Source: Thioalkalivibrio sp. ALMg11 (GTDB lineage Bacteria > Pseudomonadota > Gammaproteobacteria > Ectothiorhodospirales > Ectothiorhodospiraceae). Taken from it: a stretch of DNA of 64,000 nucleotides. Where the stretch lies: positions 27,896 through 91,895 of the forward strand of contig NZ_KB898880.1 in assembly GCF_000377905.1 (NCBI RefSeq), read 5' to 3'. Made by a program: the position numbers and the translations under genes. Shown one piece after another: positions 32,241 through 40,130 of this stretch. Position 1 is the stretch's first letter. Each line of letters opens with the position of its first letter. The notes below the pieces were generated by a model, which did not search any database, was not told the origin of the DNA, and saw only the letters and a list, made by a program, of their open reading frames with translations.

Positions 32241-33347
32241 TCAGTCGGACAGCGCTGCGTAGTCGGTGTAGCCGTGTTCGTCGCCGCCGTAGAAGGTGGC
32301 TTCGTCCCACTCGTTGAGCGGGGCGCCCTGACGGAAGCGTTCGGGCAGGTCCGGGTTGGCGATGAACGGACGGCCAAAGGTGACCAGATCGCAGCGGCCG
32401 GCCTCGATGCGCTGGCGGGCCTCGTCGGCGGTGTAGGCGCCGTTGCCGATATAGGTGCGGCTGAAGCGCGTGCGGATCGCGTCGACGATGGATTCCGGGC
32501 GGCCGGATTCGTGGTTGCCCTGGAAGGAATCCTCCACCACCTCGATGTAGGCGATGCCGGTGGCCTCAAGCGCCTCGGCGAAGGCACTGTAGGTCGCCAG
32601 TGGGTCGGCGTCCTGCATGCCGTTGAAGCTGCCGGTCGGGCTCACGCGGATCCCCACGCGCTCCGGACCCCAGACCTCGACTACTGCCTGCACCACTTCC
32701 AGCGGCAGGCGGATGCGATTCTCCACTGACCCGCCGTAGGCATCGGTTCGGTGGTTGCTGCCACTGCGGATGAACTGGTCCAGCAGGTAGCCGTTGGCCG
32801 CATGGATCTGCACGCCGTCGAAGCCGGCCGCCTTGGCATTCTGCGCGCCCTGGCGATACTGCTCCACGATGCCCGGCAACTCGTCGAGCTCCAGCGCGCG
32901 TGGCTCCTGAACCTCGACCATGCCCGATTCGGCGCTGATGAAGGTATAGGCGCCCTCGGGCTGGATGGCGGAGGGCGCCACCGGCTTCTGGCCGTCGGGT
33001 TGCAGCTCCGGGCGCGAGATCCGGCCTACATGCCACAGCTGTGCCTGGATGCGCCCGCCCGCGCGATGCACCGCGTCGGTGACCTTGCGCCAGCCGTCCA
33101 CCTGCTCCGGCGAGTGGATGCCCGGCGTGAACGCATAGCCCTTGCCCTGCGGCGAGACCTGAGTGGCCTCGCTGATGATCAAGCCGGCACCGGCGCGCTG
33201 CGCGTAGTACTCGGCGTTCAGATCGGTGGGCACGTCGCCTGGCTGTCCGGCGCGCGAGCGCGTCAGCGGGGACATCAGCACCCGGTTCGGCAACTCCAGC
33301 GGGCCCAGGTTAAAGGGGCGAAAAAGCGCGTCATCCTGCTCGGTCAT
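32241..33347 (-). CDS. nemA: Old Yellow Enzyme-family alkene reductase (NemA-like)
   Basis: FMN-dependent NAD(P)H reductase of activated alkenes, maleimides or nitro compounds. The 368-residue TIM-barrel protein has the family landmarks: LPNRVLMSPLTRSRA at the N-terminus, the QIHAANGYLLDQFI segment near 185 (substrate-binding His and Asn), GGSVENRIRLPLEV near 220 and VTFGRPFIANPDLPERF near 330 (FMN phosphate). Length and motifs match NemA and xenobiotic reductases. Its physiological substrate is unknown. It starts 93 bp from the end of the glycerate kinase gene. Confidence 0.92.
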   Translation of the reverse strand: MTEQDDALFRPFNLGPLELPNRVLMSPLTRSRAGQPGDVPTDLNAEYYAQRAGAGLIISEATQVSPQGKGYAFTPGIHSPEQVDGWRKVTDAVHRAGGRIQAQLWHVGRISRPELQPDGQKPVAPSAIQPEGAYTFISAESGMVEVQEPRALELDELPGIVEQYRQGAQNAKAAGFDGVQIHAANGYLLDQFIRSGSNHRTDAYGGSVENRIRLPLEVVQAVVEVWGPERVGIRVSPTGSFNGMQDADPLATYSAFAEALEATGIAYIEVVEDSFQGNHESGRPESIVDAIRTRFSRTYIGNGAYTADEARQRIEAGRCDLVTFGRPFIANPDLPERFRQGAPLNEWDEATFYGGDEHGYTDYAALSD

Positions 33348-33440
33348 GGGGTTCTTCCTTTGGGTTCGTATCGATCGGTGCAGGGAGTCGGACCCGGTTC
33401 AAAGGGACACGTTCCTTTCCAGCTGGAGAGCCCCGCGGAT

Positions 33441-34610
33441 TCACGGCCGGCCACCCGGTTTGGCAGCCTCGACCAGGGCGCGGGTGCGTTCGGCGATGTA
33501 GTGCGCGGGGCGGGCCAGGGCCTCGTCCAGGGTGATGCTGCCGTCGCACAGGGCGCGGGCGTCGCTCAGGCCGAACGCGGCGACCTCGCCCTGGTCGCAG
33601 GCGATGGAACCGGCAACCGCCACCACCGGCACCTGCAGCTCCCGGGCACGGCGAACCACTTCCGCGACCACCTTGCCGTGCGAGGTCTGGCCGTCCAGTT
33701 GGCCCTCGCCAGTGATGACCAGATCGGCCTCGCGGATCGCGGCATCCAGCCCGATCAGGTCAGCCAGGTAGTTTGCACCCATGCGCGCGCTACCGCCGAG
33801 GACGCAGTCCAGCGCGAACCCGAGCCCCCCGGCGGCGCCGGCGCCGGGGGTGTCGATCGGTCGGTGGAGGTGTCCGGCGGCATCAATGGCCCGGGCCAGG
33901 TGTTCCATGTGGGCGTCCATCGCCGGGATGTCGGCCGCCTTCAGGCCTTTTTGCGGACCGAACACCGCCGCCGCGCCATCCGGCCCCGTCAGGGGGTTGT
34001 CGACGTCGTTCAGCACCGTGATGTCGATGCGGGTCAGGCGCGGGTCCAGTGCGTCGAAGTCGACCCGTGCGAGATCGGCCAGCCCGGCCGGGTGGGTCGC
34101 AAGCGCATGCCCCTCGGCATCCAGGAAGCGCACGCCCAGGGCGGCCAGCATGCCCGCGCCGCCGTCCACCGTTCCGCTGCCGCCGAGGCCGATCAGCAGG
34201 TGTTCGGCGCCGGCGTCCAGCGCCGCCCGCATCAGTTCGCCGACACCGAAGCTGTGGAGTTGCCAGGGATCGTGCCGGTCGTTGGGGATTCGGTCCAGCC
34301 CGCAGGCGGAGGCGACATCGATGACCGCCCGCTGCTCGTGGTGATCGCAGCCCCAGCCGGCACTCAGGTGTTCGCCGGTGGGGCTGGTCACATCCGACAG
34401 GTGCCAGGCCCAGCCGAGGGTGTGGCTGACCAGACGGGCCGTCCCCTCGCCGCCATCCGCCATGGGCAGGGAGCGTACCCGGGCGTCGGGCCGGGCGGCG
34501 TGCACCCCGCGCGCCATGGCGGCCGCCACCTCCTCGGCCTCCAGGCTGCCCTTGTAGCTGTCCGGGCAGACCACCACCCGGAGTGGATCAGTCAGCGTCC
34601 CCCTAGACAA
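33441..34610 (-). CDS. Glycerate kinase (GlxK/GarK family)
   Basis: Phosphorylates D-glycerate, feeding glyoxylate or glucarate breakdown products into glycolysis. The 389-residue protein has VVVCPDSYKGSLEAEEVAAAM near residue 15, LIGLGGSGTVDGGAGMLAALG near 140 and late LVITGEGQLDGQT, all typical of the PF02595 family. The 2-phosphate and 3-phosphate producing forms cannot be told apart by eye. Its start overlaps the end of the GntP-type permease gene by eight bases, so the pair forms a transport-and-phosphorylate unit for glycerate or a related acid. Confidence 0.93.
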   Translation of the reverse strand: MSRGTLTDPLRVVVCPDSYKGSLEAEEVAAAMARGVHAARPDARVRSLPMADGGEGTARLVSHTLGWAWHLSDVTSPTGEHLSAGWGCDHHEQRAVIDVASACGLDRIPNDRHDPWQLHSFGVGELMRAALDAGAEHLLIGLGGSGTVDGGAGMLAALGVRFLDAEGHALATHPAGLADLARVDFDALDPRLTRIDITVLNDVDNPLTGPDGAAAVFGPQKGLKAADIPAMDAHMEHLARAIDAAGHLHRPIDTPGAGAAGGLGFALDCVLGGSARMGANYLADLIGLDAAIREADLVITGEGQLDGQTSHGKVVAEVVRRARELQVPVVAVAGSIACDQGEVAAFGLSDARALCDGSITLDEALARPAHYIAERTRALVEAAKPGGRP

Positions 34611-35964
34611 AGATCAGCCCCAGGAGGTAGATGGTGATCATCGCGCTGATGCCCTGCAGCAGGGTGGCCGTGGTGAACACCTTGTACGCGGTAGATACCT
34701 TCATGCGGCTGAACTGGGTGACCACCCAGAAGAAGCTGTCGTTGGCGTGCGAGACGGTCATCGCACCGGCACCCACGGCCATCACGGCCAGGACCATGCC
34801 CATGGTGGAATCCAGCCCCAGCGAGGCCAGCATCGGCGCGATCATGCTGGAGGCGGTGACCAGTGCCACGGTGGACGAGCCCTGGGCGGACTTCAGCGCG
34901 GCCGCGATCAGGAACGGCACCAGCAGGCCCAGGCCCAGACCGCTCAACAGGTCGCCCAGCTGATCGCCGATCGGAGTCTCGCGCAGGACGTTGCCGAAAG
35001 CCCCGCCGGCCCCGGTGATAAGGATGATCGGGGCCGCCAGCAGGATCGCGTCGACCGTCATCTGGTGGGAGCGGTCCTTGATGCCGGCGCCCTTGATCAG
35101 CAGCACCGCGAAGATCACGCCGATGGCCAGGGCCACCACAGGGGTGCCGAGGAAGATCAGTGCGTTGGCGAACATCCCGGCCTCGGTGTCGCGGGTGGCC
35201 AGCAAGGCGACGGAGCCGATGGAGATCAGCACGATCGGCGCCAGGATGGGCATGAACGCGCCCAGCGTGGTCGGGCGGTGCTCCAGCTTGATCTCTTCCT
35301 TCTCGACCTCCTGCCCGGTGGCCTCGCTGATTGGGTCCGGTTCCAGCAGCTCTTCGTCATTGGCATGCGCGTAGCGGCTGGCCCACAGCCAGCCCACCGC
35401 GGCCGCCACCGCGGAGACGAACAGCCCGACCAGGATCACCAGGCCCAGGGCATCGGCGATGCCGATGTTGCTGGCGGCCGCAATCGGGCCGGGGGTGGGC
35501 GGCACGAAGTTGTGCGTGGCGAACAGCCCGGTGGCCAGCGCGACACTCATGGCCACCACCGAGATGCCGGCGGTCTTGGCCAGGGCGTTCTTCAGCGAGT
35601 TCAGGATCACGTAGCCGGAGTCGCAGAACACCGGGATGGACACGATGTAGCCGATGATCGAGACCGTCAGGGTGGGGAAGCGGTCGGACAGCGCGCGGAT
35701 GATCGCCTCCGCCATCACCACGGCCGCGCCGGTGCGGTCGAGGATGACCCCGATGATCGTGCCCAGGGCGATCACGATGCCGATGTAGCCCAGGGTGCTG
35801 CCGAAGCCGTCGTTGATGACGCTGATCGCCTCGCGCGGCGCGATACCGCCGATGAGTGCCATTGCGAAGGCGGCGATCAGCAGGGCGAGGAACGGATGTA
35901 CGCGCAGTTTCGCGGTGGCGAACACCAGCGCGGCCACGACCACAATCAATCCGATAATCAGCAT
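34603..35964 (-). CDS. GntP-family sugar-acid permease
   Basis: Proton symporter for gluconate-like acids; with the adjoining glycerate kinase, glycerate is the likeliest substrate. The 453-residue protein is highly hydrophobic with about 12-14 helices. It has family segments GIVIALGTIIGVILDRTG near residue 60, VFCDSGYVILNSLKNALAK near 110 and ATHNFVPPTPGPIAAA near 145. A hydrophilic acidic loop at about 205-230 sits in the middle. It heads a two-gene unit with the kinase. Confidence 0.92.
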   Translation of the reverse strand: MLIIGLIVVVAALVFATAKLRVHPFLALLIAAFAMALIGGIAPREAISVINDGFGSTLGYIGIVIALGTIIGVILDRTGAAVVMAEAIIRALSDRFPTLTVSIIGYIVSIPVFCDSGYVILNSLKNALAKTAGISVVAMSVALATGLFATHNFVPPTPGPIAAASNIGIADALGLVILVGLFVSAVAAAVGWLWASRYAHANDEELLEPDPISEATGQEVEKEEIKLEHRPTTLGAFMPILAPIVLISIGSVALLATRDTEAGMFANALIFLGTPVVALAIGVIFAVLLIKGAGIKDRSHQMTVDAILLAAPIILITGAGGAFGNVLRETPIGDQLGDLLSGLGLGLLVPFLIAAALKSAQGSSTVALVTASSMIAPMLASLGLDSTMGMVLAVMAVGAGAMTVSHANDSFFWVVTQFSRMKVSTAYKVFTTATLLQGISAMITIYLLGLIFV

Positions 35965-36186
35965 GTCGCGTCCTTTTCTCTTTTTATGGCATCGCTCCGG
36001 AGTCTAGACGTCCATAAGCTATTCGGCTCCCTGGGGAAAAAAACCGACTGTGTGGCCCCTCAAGGCTTCCTGCGCATGACGATCTGGCGCCTGGGGCCCA
36101 GCGTTTGGGTCGACACGGGGCCTGTAGCCCCAGGGAACTATCCGGCCGCCCGAGCGCTCGATTGGAAGGAAGCCGATGGAGCGTGC

Positions 36187-36840
36187 ATGACCGAAGCCCT
36201 GAACCTGGATCTGGACCAGCCGGTGGTCGTGGAGACGGCGGCGCAGCCCTGGAACGGCAGCCGTGCCGATGGCGTGGTGCGCAAGCCGCTGGAGCGCGAG
36301 CAGGCGGAATCGGGCCGTGCAACCAGCATTGTCGAGTTCCAGCCCGGGGCCCGTTTCCCGCCGCACACGCATGCCCTGGGCGAGGAGATCCTCGTCCTCG
36401 ACGGCGTGTTCTCCGATGACACCGGTGACTATCCCGCCGGCACCTACCTGCGCAATCCACCGGGCTCCCGCCATGCGCCGCACTCGGACCCCGGCTGCAC
36501 GTTATTCGTGAAGCTGGAGCAGTTCGCGCCCGAGGATCGCGAGAAGGTGGTGGTGGATACCCACTCGGCGCCCTTCCAGCCGGGCATCGGCGGGCTGCGT
36601 GTCCTGCATCTGCACAGCTTCGGGACGGAACACACCGCACTGGTGCACTGGCCGGCCGGCGAGCATTTCCAGGCTCACCGGCACTGGGGCGGCGAGGAGA
36701 TCCTGGTGTTGTCTGGCGAGTTCATCGACGAAAATGGGCGCTATCCCGCCGGGACGTGGATGCGCAGCCCGCACCATAGCCAGCACAACCCCTGGGTGGA
36801 GCAGGAGACCCTGATCTACGTGAAGACGGGCCACTTGTGA
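36187..36840 (+). CDS. Double-cupin ChrR-like protein
   Basis: The 217-residue product consists of two cupin barrels related to the ChrR cupin domain (residues about 40-115 and 130-217). Each has an HTHALGEEILVLDG or HRHWGGEEILVLSG-type metal site and a YPAGTYLRNPPGSRHAP or YPAGTWMRSPHHS segment. There is no N-terminal zinc anti-sigma domain and no ECF sigma gene beside it, so it is not a classical ChrR. Likely a metal-binding enzyme or sensor of unknown substrate. The ATG follows GATGGAGCG; the frame is open upstream and a start at 36076 would add 37 residues. Confidence 0.85.
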   Translation: MTEALNLDLDQPVVVETAAQPWNGSRADGVVRKPLEREQAESGRATSIVEFQPGARFPPHTHALGEEILVLDGVFSDDTGDYPAGTYLRNPPGSRHAPHSDPGCTLFVKLEQFAPEDREKVVVDTHSAPFQPGIGGLRVLHLHSFGTEHTALVHWPAGEHFQAHRHWGGEEILVLSGEFIDENGRYPAGTWMRSPHHSQHNPWVEQETLIYVKTGHL

Positions 36841-36881
36841 TCCGGCGACCCGGTGCTGGCAAGCCGCATCAGGTGTCGTGG

Positions 36882-36909
36882 CGCCGGTGACGCGGTCGGG
36901 TCACCGGCG
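36882..36909 (+). terminator. Bidirectional hairpin terminator between convergent genes
   Basis: Arms CGCCGGTGAC (36882-36891) and GTCACCGGCG (36900-36909) are perfect complements around an eight-base loop, followed on the plus strand by TTTCTT. It lies after the cupin gene stop (36840) and overlaps the last codons of the opposing DUF3634 gene. Confidence 0.7.
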
Positions 36910-37227
36910 TTTCTTGCGGCGCTTTTGGCCCACCTTTACGCGCTGGAGTGCGGCCTGTAGTTCGCCGTGCGCCTCCTTCGGGACGGAGGACGAGCTTCGC
37001 AGGCGCAGCCCCTTGCCGCTGCGAACGGCAGTCAGGCGCCCGTTCTCGATGCCGTAGCGCCGGACGATATCCCGCGCCGCATGTTCGAAGTGCATCGGCG
37101 GGTCGCCGCGCCGCACCCGCAGCTTTCCGCCCGCAATCTCCAGGCTGAAGATGATGCTTGCCTGCCAGATCAGCAAGGCGCCCGCCACCAGCAGTAGCAC
37201 AATCATCAACAGCAGCGTGATCAGCAT
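36901..37227 (-). CDS. DUF3634-family membrane-anchored protein, copy 1
   Basis: The 108-residue protein has one N-terminal hydrophobic helix (about 3-25), then a small soluble domain: LEIAGGKLRVRRGDPP, HAARDIVRRYGIENGRLTAVRSGKGLRLRFS-like sequence (broken here), and a very basic tail QKRRKKRR. This plan matches the DUF3634 family of short gammaproteobacterial proteins of unknown function. A clear paralogue lies at 56486-56818. The frame is open upstream, but the ATG at 37227 follows GGAGAGGACTCC and starts directly with the membrane helix. Confidence 0.8.
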   Translation of the reverse strand: MLITLLLMIVLLLVAGALLIWQASIIFSLEIAGGKLRVRRGDPPMHFEHAARDIVRRYGIENGRLTAVRSGKGLRLRSSSSVPKEAHGELQAALQRVKVGQKRRKKRR

Positions 37228-37386
37228 GGAGTCCTCTCCGGTGGTGGCCCGCCCCGGCTGAGCCTGGGGCAGGGCGTAATGAATCCGTCGCACCGATCGT
37301 AGCACTCGAATACGCGGCTGCGTCTCGTTCGGCCGGAACGATGGGCGTATGCGCTTCCGGATGGCCGAAGATCGCTCAGGATTCAG

Positions 37387-37403
37387 GTGTGCAGTATGCA
37401 CAC
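37387..37403. promoter_or_regulatory. Palindrome in the RES/Xre promoter region, probable operator
   Basis: GTGTGCA (37387-37393), three bases, then TGCACAC (37397-37403) is a perfect inverted repeat. A TATTGT -10-like hexamer follows at 37411, and the antitoxin ATG is at 37448. The position is right for self-repression by the Xre antitoxin. Confidence 0.6.
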
Positions 37404-37447
37404 AAAGTGATATTGTGTGTTCAGTACTGCTTGTCTGGAGGTGAGCC

Positions 37448-37807
37448 ATGAGCACTGCAGAACTTCTGGCCCCGGAACGTTCCGATATCCTGCGCGAGGC
37501 GCTGGTCAATGCCGGCAAGGCGCTGGGCCTGACCCAGGCGGAGCTGGGCGAGGTGGTCGGGCGCGGGCGTACGGATATCAGCCGGGGCAACATCGACCCG
37601 ACGAGCAAGCCGGGTGAGTTGGCGCTGTTGCTGATTCGCTGCTATCGCGCGCTCTATGTCCTCACCGGCGGGGATGTCGGTGCGATGAAACACTGGATGC
37701 AGACGCACAACCACCACACCGGAGGGGTGCCCGCCGAGCAGATCCGCACGGTTCAGGGTTTGGTGGGCGTTCTGGAATATCTCGACGCGATCCGCGGCAA
37801 GCTATGA
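37448..37807 (+). CDS. Xre/MbcA/ParS-type antitoxin
   Basis: Antitoxin and autorepressor of a RES-Xre module. The 119-residue protein has a helix-turn-helix-like N-terminal half (LTQAELGEVVGRGRTDISRG) and a C-terminal MbcA/ParS (DUF2384-type) domain, including LLIRCYRALYVLTGG and the region around residue 80 with MKHWMQTHNHHTGGVP, where the toxin pocket is normally blocked by the C-terminus. TGGAGGTGAG precedes the ATG. The toxin gene starts 12 bp after the stop. Confidence 0.9.
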   Translation: MSTAELLAPERSDILREALVNAGKALGLTQAELGEVVGRGRTDISRGNIDPTSKPGELALLLIRCYRALYVLTGGDVGAMKHWMQTHNHHTGGVPAEQIRTVQGLVGVLEYLDAIRGKL

Positions 37808-37819
37808 GGGCAACCTGAC

Positions 37820-38566
37820 ATGCCGGACTGGGATGCCCTGGTCGAAGCGGCGCCGCGTGTCACGCTGAGGGGGGAGGTCCTGCGCCTGGTCGAGAGCCAG
37901 GAGCAGGTCGCCACCAACCAGATCGTCAGCTCGCTCGACCGCCAGGCCGTTCTGGAAGAGATGCTGGAGGCCACCAAGCCGCCCCGGCGTCCGGGTACGG
38001 AACGGCTGCACTACCTGCTGGCGACGCCGTTTCGCTATCCGCCGCTACGTCACGGATCGCGCTTCGGTCGTCGCCACGAGCCCAGCCTGTTCTACGGCGC
38101 CCTGCGCGAGCGCACGGTCCTCGCCGAGGCGGCCTACTACCGGTTTGTGTTCTGGCATGGCATGGCGACCCCGCCACCGCGAAAGCTCGATACCCAGCAC
38201 ACGTTGTTCGCCGCACGCTACCAGAGCCCTAATGGCTTGCAGCTCCATCAGCCCCCGTTCGCTGAACACGCGGACCTGTTGCGTCATCCCGCCGACTATC
38301 AGGCCACCCAGTCCCTGGGCGCCGCGCTGCGCGAGGCCGGCATCGTCCTGTTCGAATACCCCTCCGCCCGCGATCACGAGGCCGGCCTGAACCTCGGGCT
38401 CTTCAATGCGCGCCCGTTTACCCGCAACAAACCCACACGCCAGGATCCCTGGCTGTGCCAGCTCACCGCCGACCACGTCCGTTTCCTCAAGCCCCGGGAC
38501 GGCGCCCTGCACGACTTTCCCCTGACCCAGTTCCACTTCCAGGGCCGGCTGCCGCTACCCGCCTGA
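37820..38566 (+). CDS. RES-domain toxin (NAD-degrading)
   Basis: RES toxins deplete cellular NAD by phosphorolysis or hydrolysis. The 248-residue protein has the RES core: YLLATPFRYPPLRHGSRFGRR near residue 65 (conserved Arg), FYGALRERTVLAEAAYYR near 93 (Glu), and SLGAALREAGIVLFEYPSARD near 170 (the Ser of the RES name). It is slightly longer than classical RES toxins (about 150-230) because of an N-terminal helical region. It follows its antitoxin by 12 bp. The module appears intact. Confidence 0.9.
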   Translation: MPDWDALVEAAPRVTLRGEVLRLVESQEQVATNQIVSSLDRQAVLEEMLEATKPPRRPGTERLHYLLATPFRYPPLRHGSRFGRRHEPSLFYGALRERTVLAEAAYYRFVFWHGMATPPPRKLDTQHTLFAARYQSPNGLQLHQPPFAEHADLLRHPADYQATQSLGAALREAGIVLFEYPSARDHEAGLNLGLFNARPFTRNKPTRQDPWLCQLTADHVRFLKPRDGALHDFPLTQFHFQGRLPLPA

Positions 38567-38584
38567 CAGCCGTACCCATACCGG

Positions 38585-38619
38585 TCATTGCGAGGCCTCG
38601 CAGAGAGGCCGCGGCAATC
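38585..38619 (+). repeat. ATTGC hairpin repeat, copy 1
   Basis: Family core ATTGC, GGCCTC, short loop, GAGGCC, GCAAT; this copy has a two-base (GA) insertion in the loop. Located just after the RES toxin stop. Confidence 0.85.
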
Positions 38620-38669
38620 TGTCGGACCAGCCCACAACGTTCCCGATGCTCTTGATGGCGTGGAAAATG

Positions 38670-38969
38670 TCAGAAGTAGTCGTCTTCGCGCTGATGGCGA
38701 AACGCGAGGAGGGTGACTATTTCGGCATCGTCAATTTCGAACAGGGCCACGTAGCCCGAACGGCCAAAGGGGATCAGGAGCTCCCGGATGCGGGGATGGG
38801 CGGGGTCCGGCGTACGGCAGCTCAGCGGGAAAGTTTCCAGTAGGAATACGGCGTGCCCAATGGCCGTGCGGGCGCGGTTTGCGGCTGCCGGATCCTGTTC
38901 TGCCAGGAATGCGACAAGCCGCATCAGGTCGTCGCGCGCCTGCGCCGTAAAGCGGACCGAGTAACTCAT
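38670..38969 (-). CDS. ParE/RelE-superfamily toxin
   Basis: The 99-residue protein begins SYSVRFTAQARDDLMRLVAFLAEQDP, typical of ParE/RelE toxins (given in full it is one helix pair), and ends with a beta-sheet segment YVALFEIDDAEIVTLLAFRHQREDDYF, again in family style. It is paired with the antitoxin gene 22 bp upstream. A truncated paralogue occurs at 63194-63346 and shares about the first 50 residues. The toxin here appears complete; whether the target is gyrase or mRNA cannot be read. Confidence 0.87.
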   Translation of the reverse strand: MSYSVRFTAQARDDLMRLVAFLAEQDPAAANRARTAIGHAVFLLETFPLSCRTPDPAHPRIRELLIPFGRSGYVALFEIDDAEIVTLLAFRHQREDDYF

Positions 38970-38991
38970 CCTTGAGCCTCCGGTGGACGGG

Positions 38992-39246
38992 CTATTTCGT
39001 GCTCAACATCTGGTCGAGCTCGTCCAGGACCGATTGCGCCGGATAGTACACACCCGTCTCCCGGGCGTTACGCGCGGATTCCAGCCCGCGCTCCAGAAAT
39101 TCGGCGCGCGCCTGGCGGCGGTGAATCTCGTGACGCACGGCATCCTCGATAAACGCCGATAGCGTTTCTTCCTCGCCCAGGGCCTGCTCGACCTGGTGGC
39201 GAAACGCATCACTGACCCGCAGGGCGGGTAACGTCGCATTCTTCAT
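38992..39246 (-). CDS. YlcI/YnfO-type antitoxin
   Basis: The 84-residue protein starts MKNATLPALRVSDAFR, a ribbon-helix-helix-like opening, then GEEETLSAFIEDAVRHEI and RAEFLERGLESARNARETG, ending with VLDELDQMLSTK. This is the layout of YlcI/YnfO-like antitoxins that pair with ParE/RelE toxins. Its ATG is complementary to 39244-39246. The frame runs on upstream through the palindrome at 39271-39300, but that part is clearly promoter. A decayed paralogue lies at 63369-63619. Confidence 0.85.
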   Translation of the reverse strand: MKNATLPALRVSDAFRHQVEQALGEEETLSAFIEDAVRHEIHRRQARAEFLERGLESARNARETGVYYPAQSVLDELDQMLSTK

Positions 39247-39270
39247 GGCCCGTCTCCGGCTCAACCTCCC

Positions 39271-39300
39271 GGTACTGTATCGCATATGCGATACAGTACC
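39271..39300. promoter_or_regulatory. Perfect 30-bp palindrome, probable operator of the ParE/YlcI module
   Basis: Half site GGTACTGTATCGCAT is followed without spacer by its exact complement. It ends 24 bp upstream of the antitoxin ATG (minus strand) and also lies just before the stop of the adjoining membrane-protein gene. It contains TACTGTAT and its complement, giving AT-rich promoter-like half sites in GC-rich DNA. Confidence 0.85.
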
Positions 39301-39309
39301 CAGCGGCAC

Positions 39310-39813
39310 TTATTCCGAACCCTTTGACGGTTCAGATAGGCTCTTCCCGGCCGAGGCGTTTGAGGTGTTCAGCCACCAGATGGTGAATAGCAGCATGGCG
39401 GTGATGATCGGGTATTTCGCGAGCGTTATGCCGGTGGACGGCATGGCGATAGACGCCAGAACGCCCGCGACCAGCCCCACCTTGACGGCCAGCGGCACCT
39501 TGCCGAAAGGCCGGTTCATCATGAACGCGCCCGCATAGAGGGCGATCCAGCCCCACAGTCCTGCGAGCGCGGCGAACAGGCTTCTCGCTTCAAAGAGGAG
39601 CCGGGCCCTAGTGGACTCCTCCTCGCTCAGGCCCTGTTCCCGCGCAATGCGCTGCGAGGGTTCGTCGAAGAGCTGGTTGAGTCCTTGATCCGGTGCGAGA
39701 TAGCCGCTGGCCAGCCAGAAAACCCAGGCTAGGAACCAGACAAAAATCACGCTGGAGACGGCCAGTGCCACGAGCGTGGCGGCCTTGAGCACCATTCTCA
39801 CGATTTTCACCAT
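39310..39813 (-). CDS. Unknown four-helix membrane protein
   Basis: No family was recognised. The 167-residue product has hydrophobic segments at about 10-38 (with TLVALAVSSVIFVWFLAWVF-like sequence), 78-96, 105-122 and 128-146. The soluble stretch between the first and second helix (about 40-75) is acidic with DEPSQRIAREQGLSEEES. It overlaps the preceding gene by seven bases, and that gene follows another unknown membrane gene by six bases, so the three form an operon-like group read on the minus strand. Confidence 0.7.
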   Translation of the reverse strand: MVKIVRMVLKAATLVALAVSSVIFVWFLAWVFWLASGYLAPDQGLNQLFDEPSQRIAREQGLSEEESTRARLLFEARSLFAALAGLWGWIALYAGAFMMNRPFGKVPLAVKVGLVAGVLASIAMPSTGITLAKYPIITAMLLFTIWWLNTSNASAGKSLSEPSKGSE

Positions 39814-40124
39814 CCCCTCCCCTTGAATGCACGCAGTCCGTTACGCATGGACCCGCGGAACACAAATAGGGTGCGGACCAGGTACGGCATCAGGACCGGG
39901 ATGTAGAACACGAGCGTCATCTTGAGCCATCGAGGTGCCCCGTCGGGCACATGCCAGATTCCCAGGAAGAGCACCGAAAACGGGGCCAGTAATGCCAGGC
40001 CCGCGTAGAACGCCCGTGTACCCAGGCGAGCGCGGCTACGCGAGCCAAGGATTATCAGCGCGAAGAGAGTCGCGTAAATAAAAAGAAAAGACAGCCACCA
40101 TGTGAGAAGAGCCAGACTGTACAT
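39807..40124 (-). CDS. Unknown three-helix membrane protein
   Basis: The 105-residue product is almost entirely membrane-embedded: helices at about 2-27, 38-58 and 67-88, with a short basic tail (RNGLRAFKGRGW). No family was recognised. It sits in the middle of three adjoining membrane-protein genes (six bases after 40131-41309 and overlapping 39310-39813). Confidence 0.65.
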   Translation of the reverse strand: MYSLALLTWWLSFLFIYATLFALIILGSRSRARLGTRAFYAGLALLAPFSVLFLGIWHVPDGAPRWLKMTLVFYIPVLMPYLVRTLFVFRGSMRNGLRAFKGRGW

Positions 40125-40130
40125 GGACCA

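Noticed and set aside
34747..36186. A 480-codon N-terminal extension of the double-cupin frame
   Set aside because: This stretch is antisense to the GntP permease gene; the cupin protein starts at 36187 with a ribosome-binding site.
36187..36840. ChrR as a zinc anti-sigma factor
   Set aside because: No HxxxCxxC anti-sigma domain and no ECF sigma gene adjoining; it is a stand-alone double cupin.
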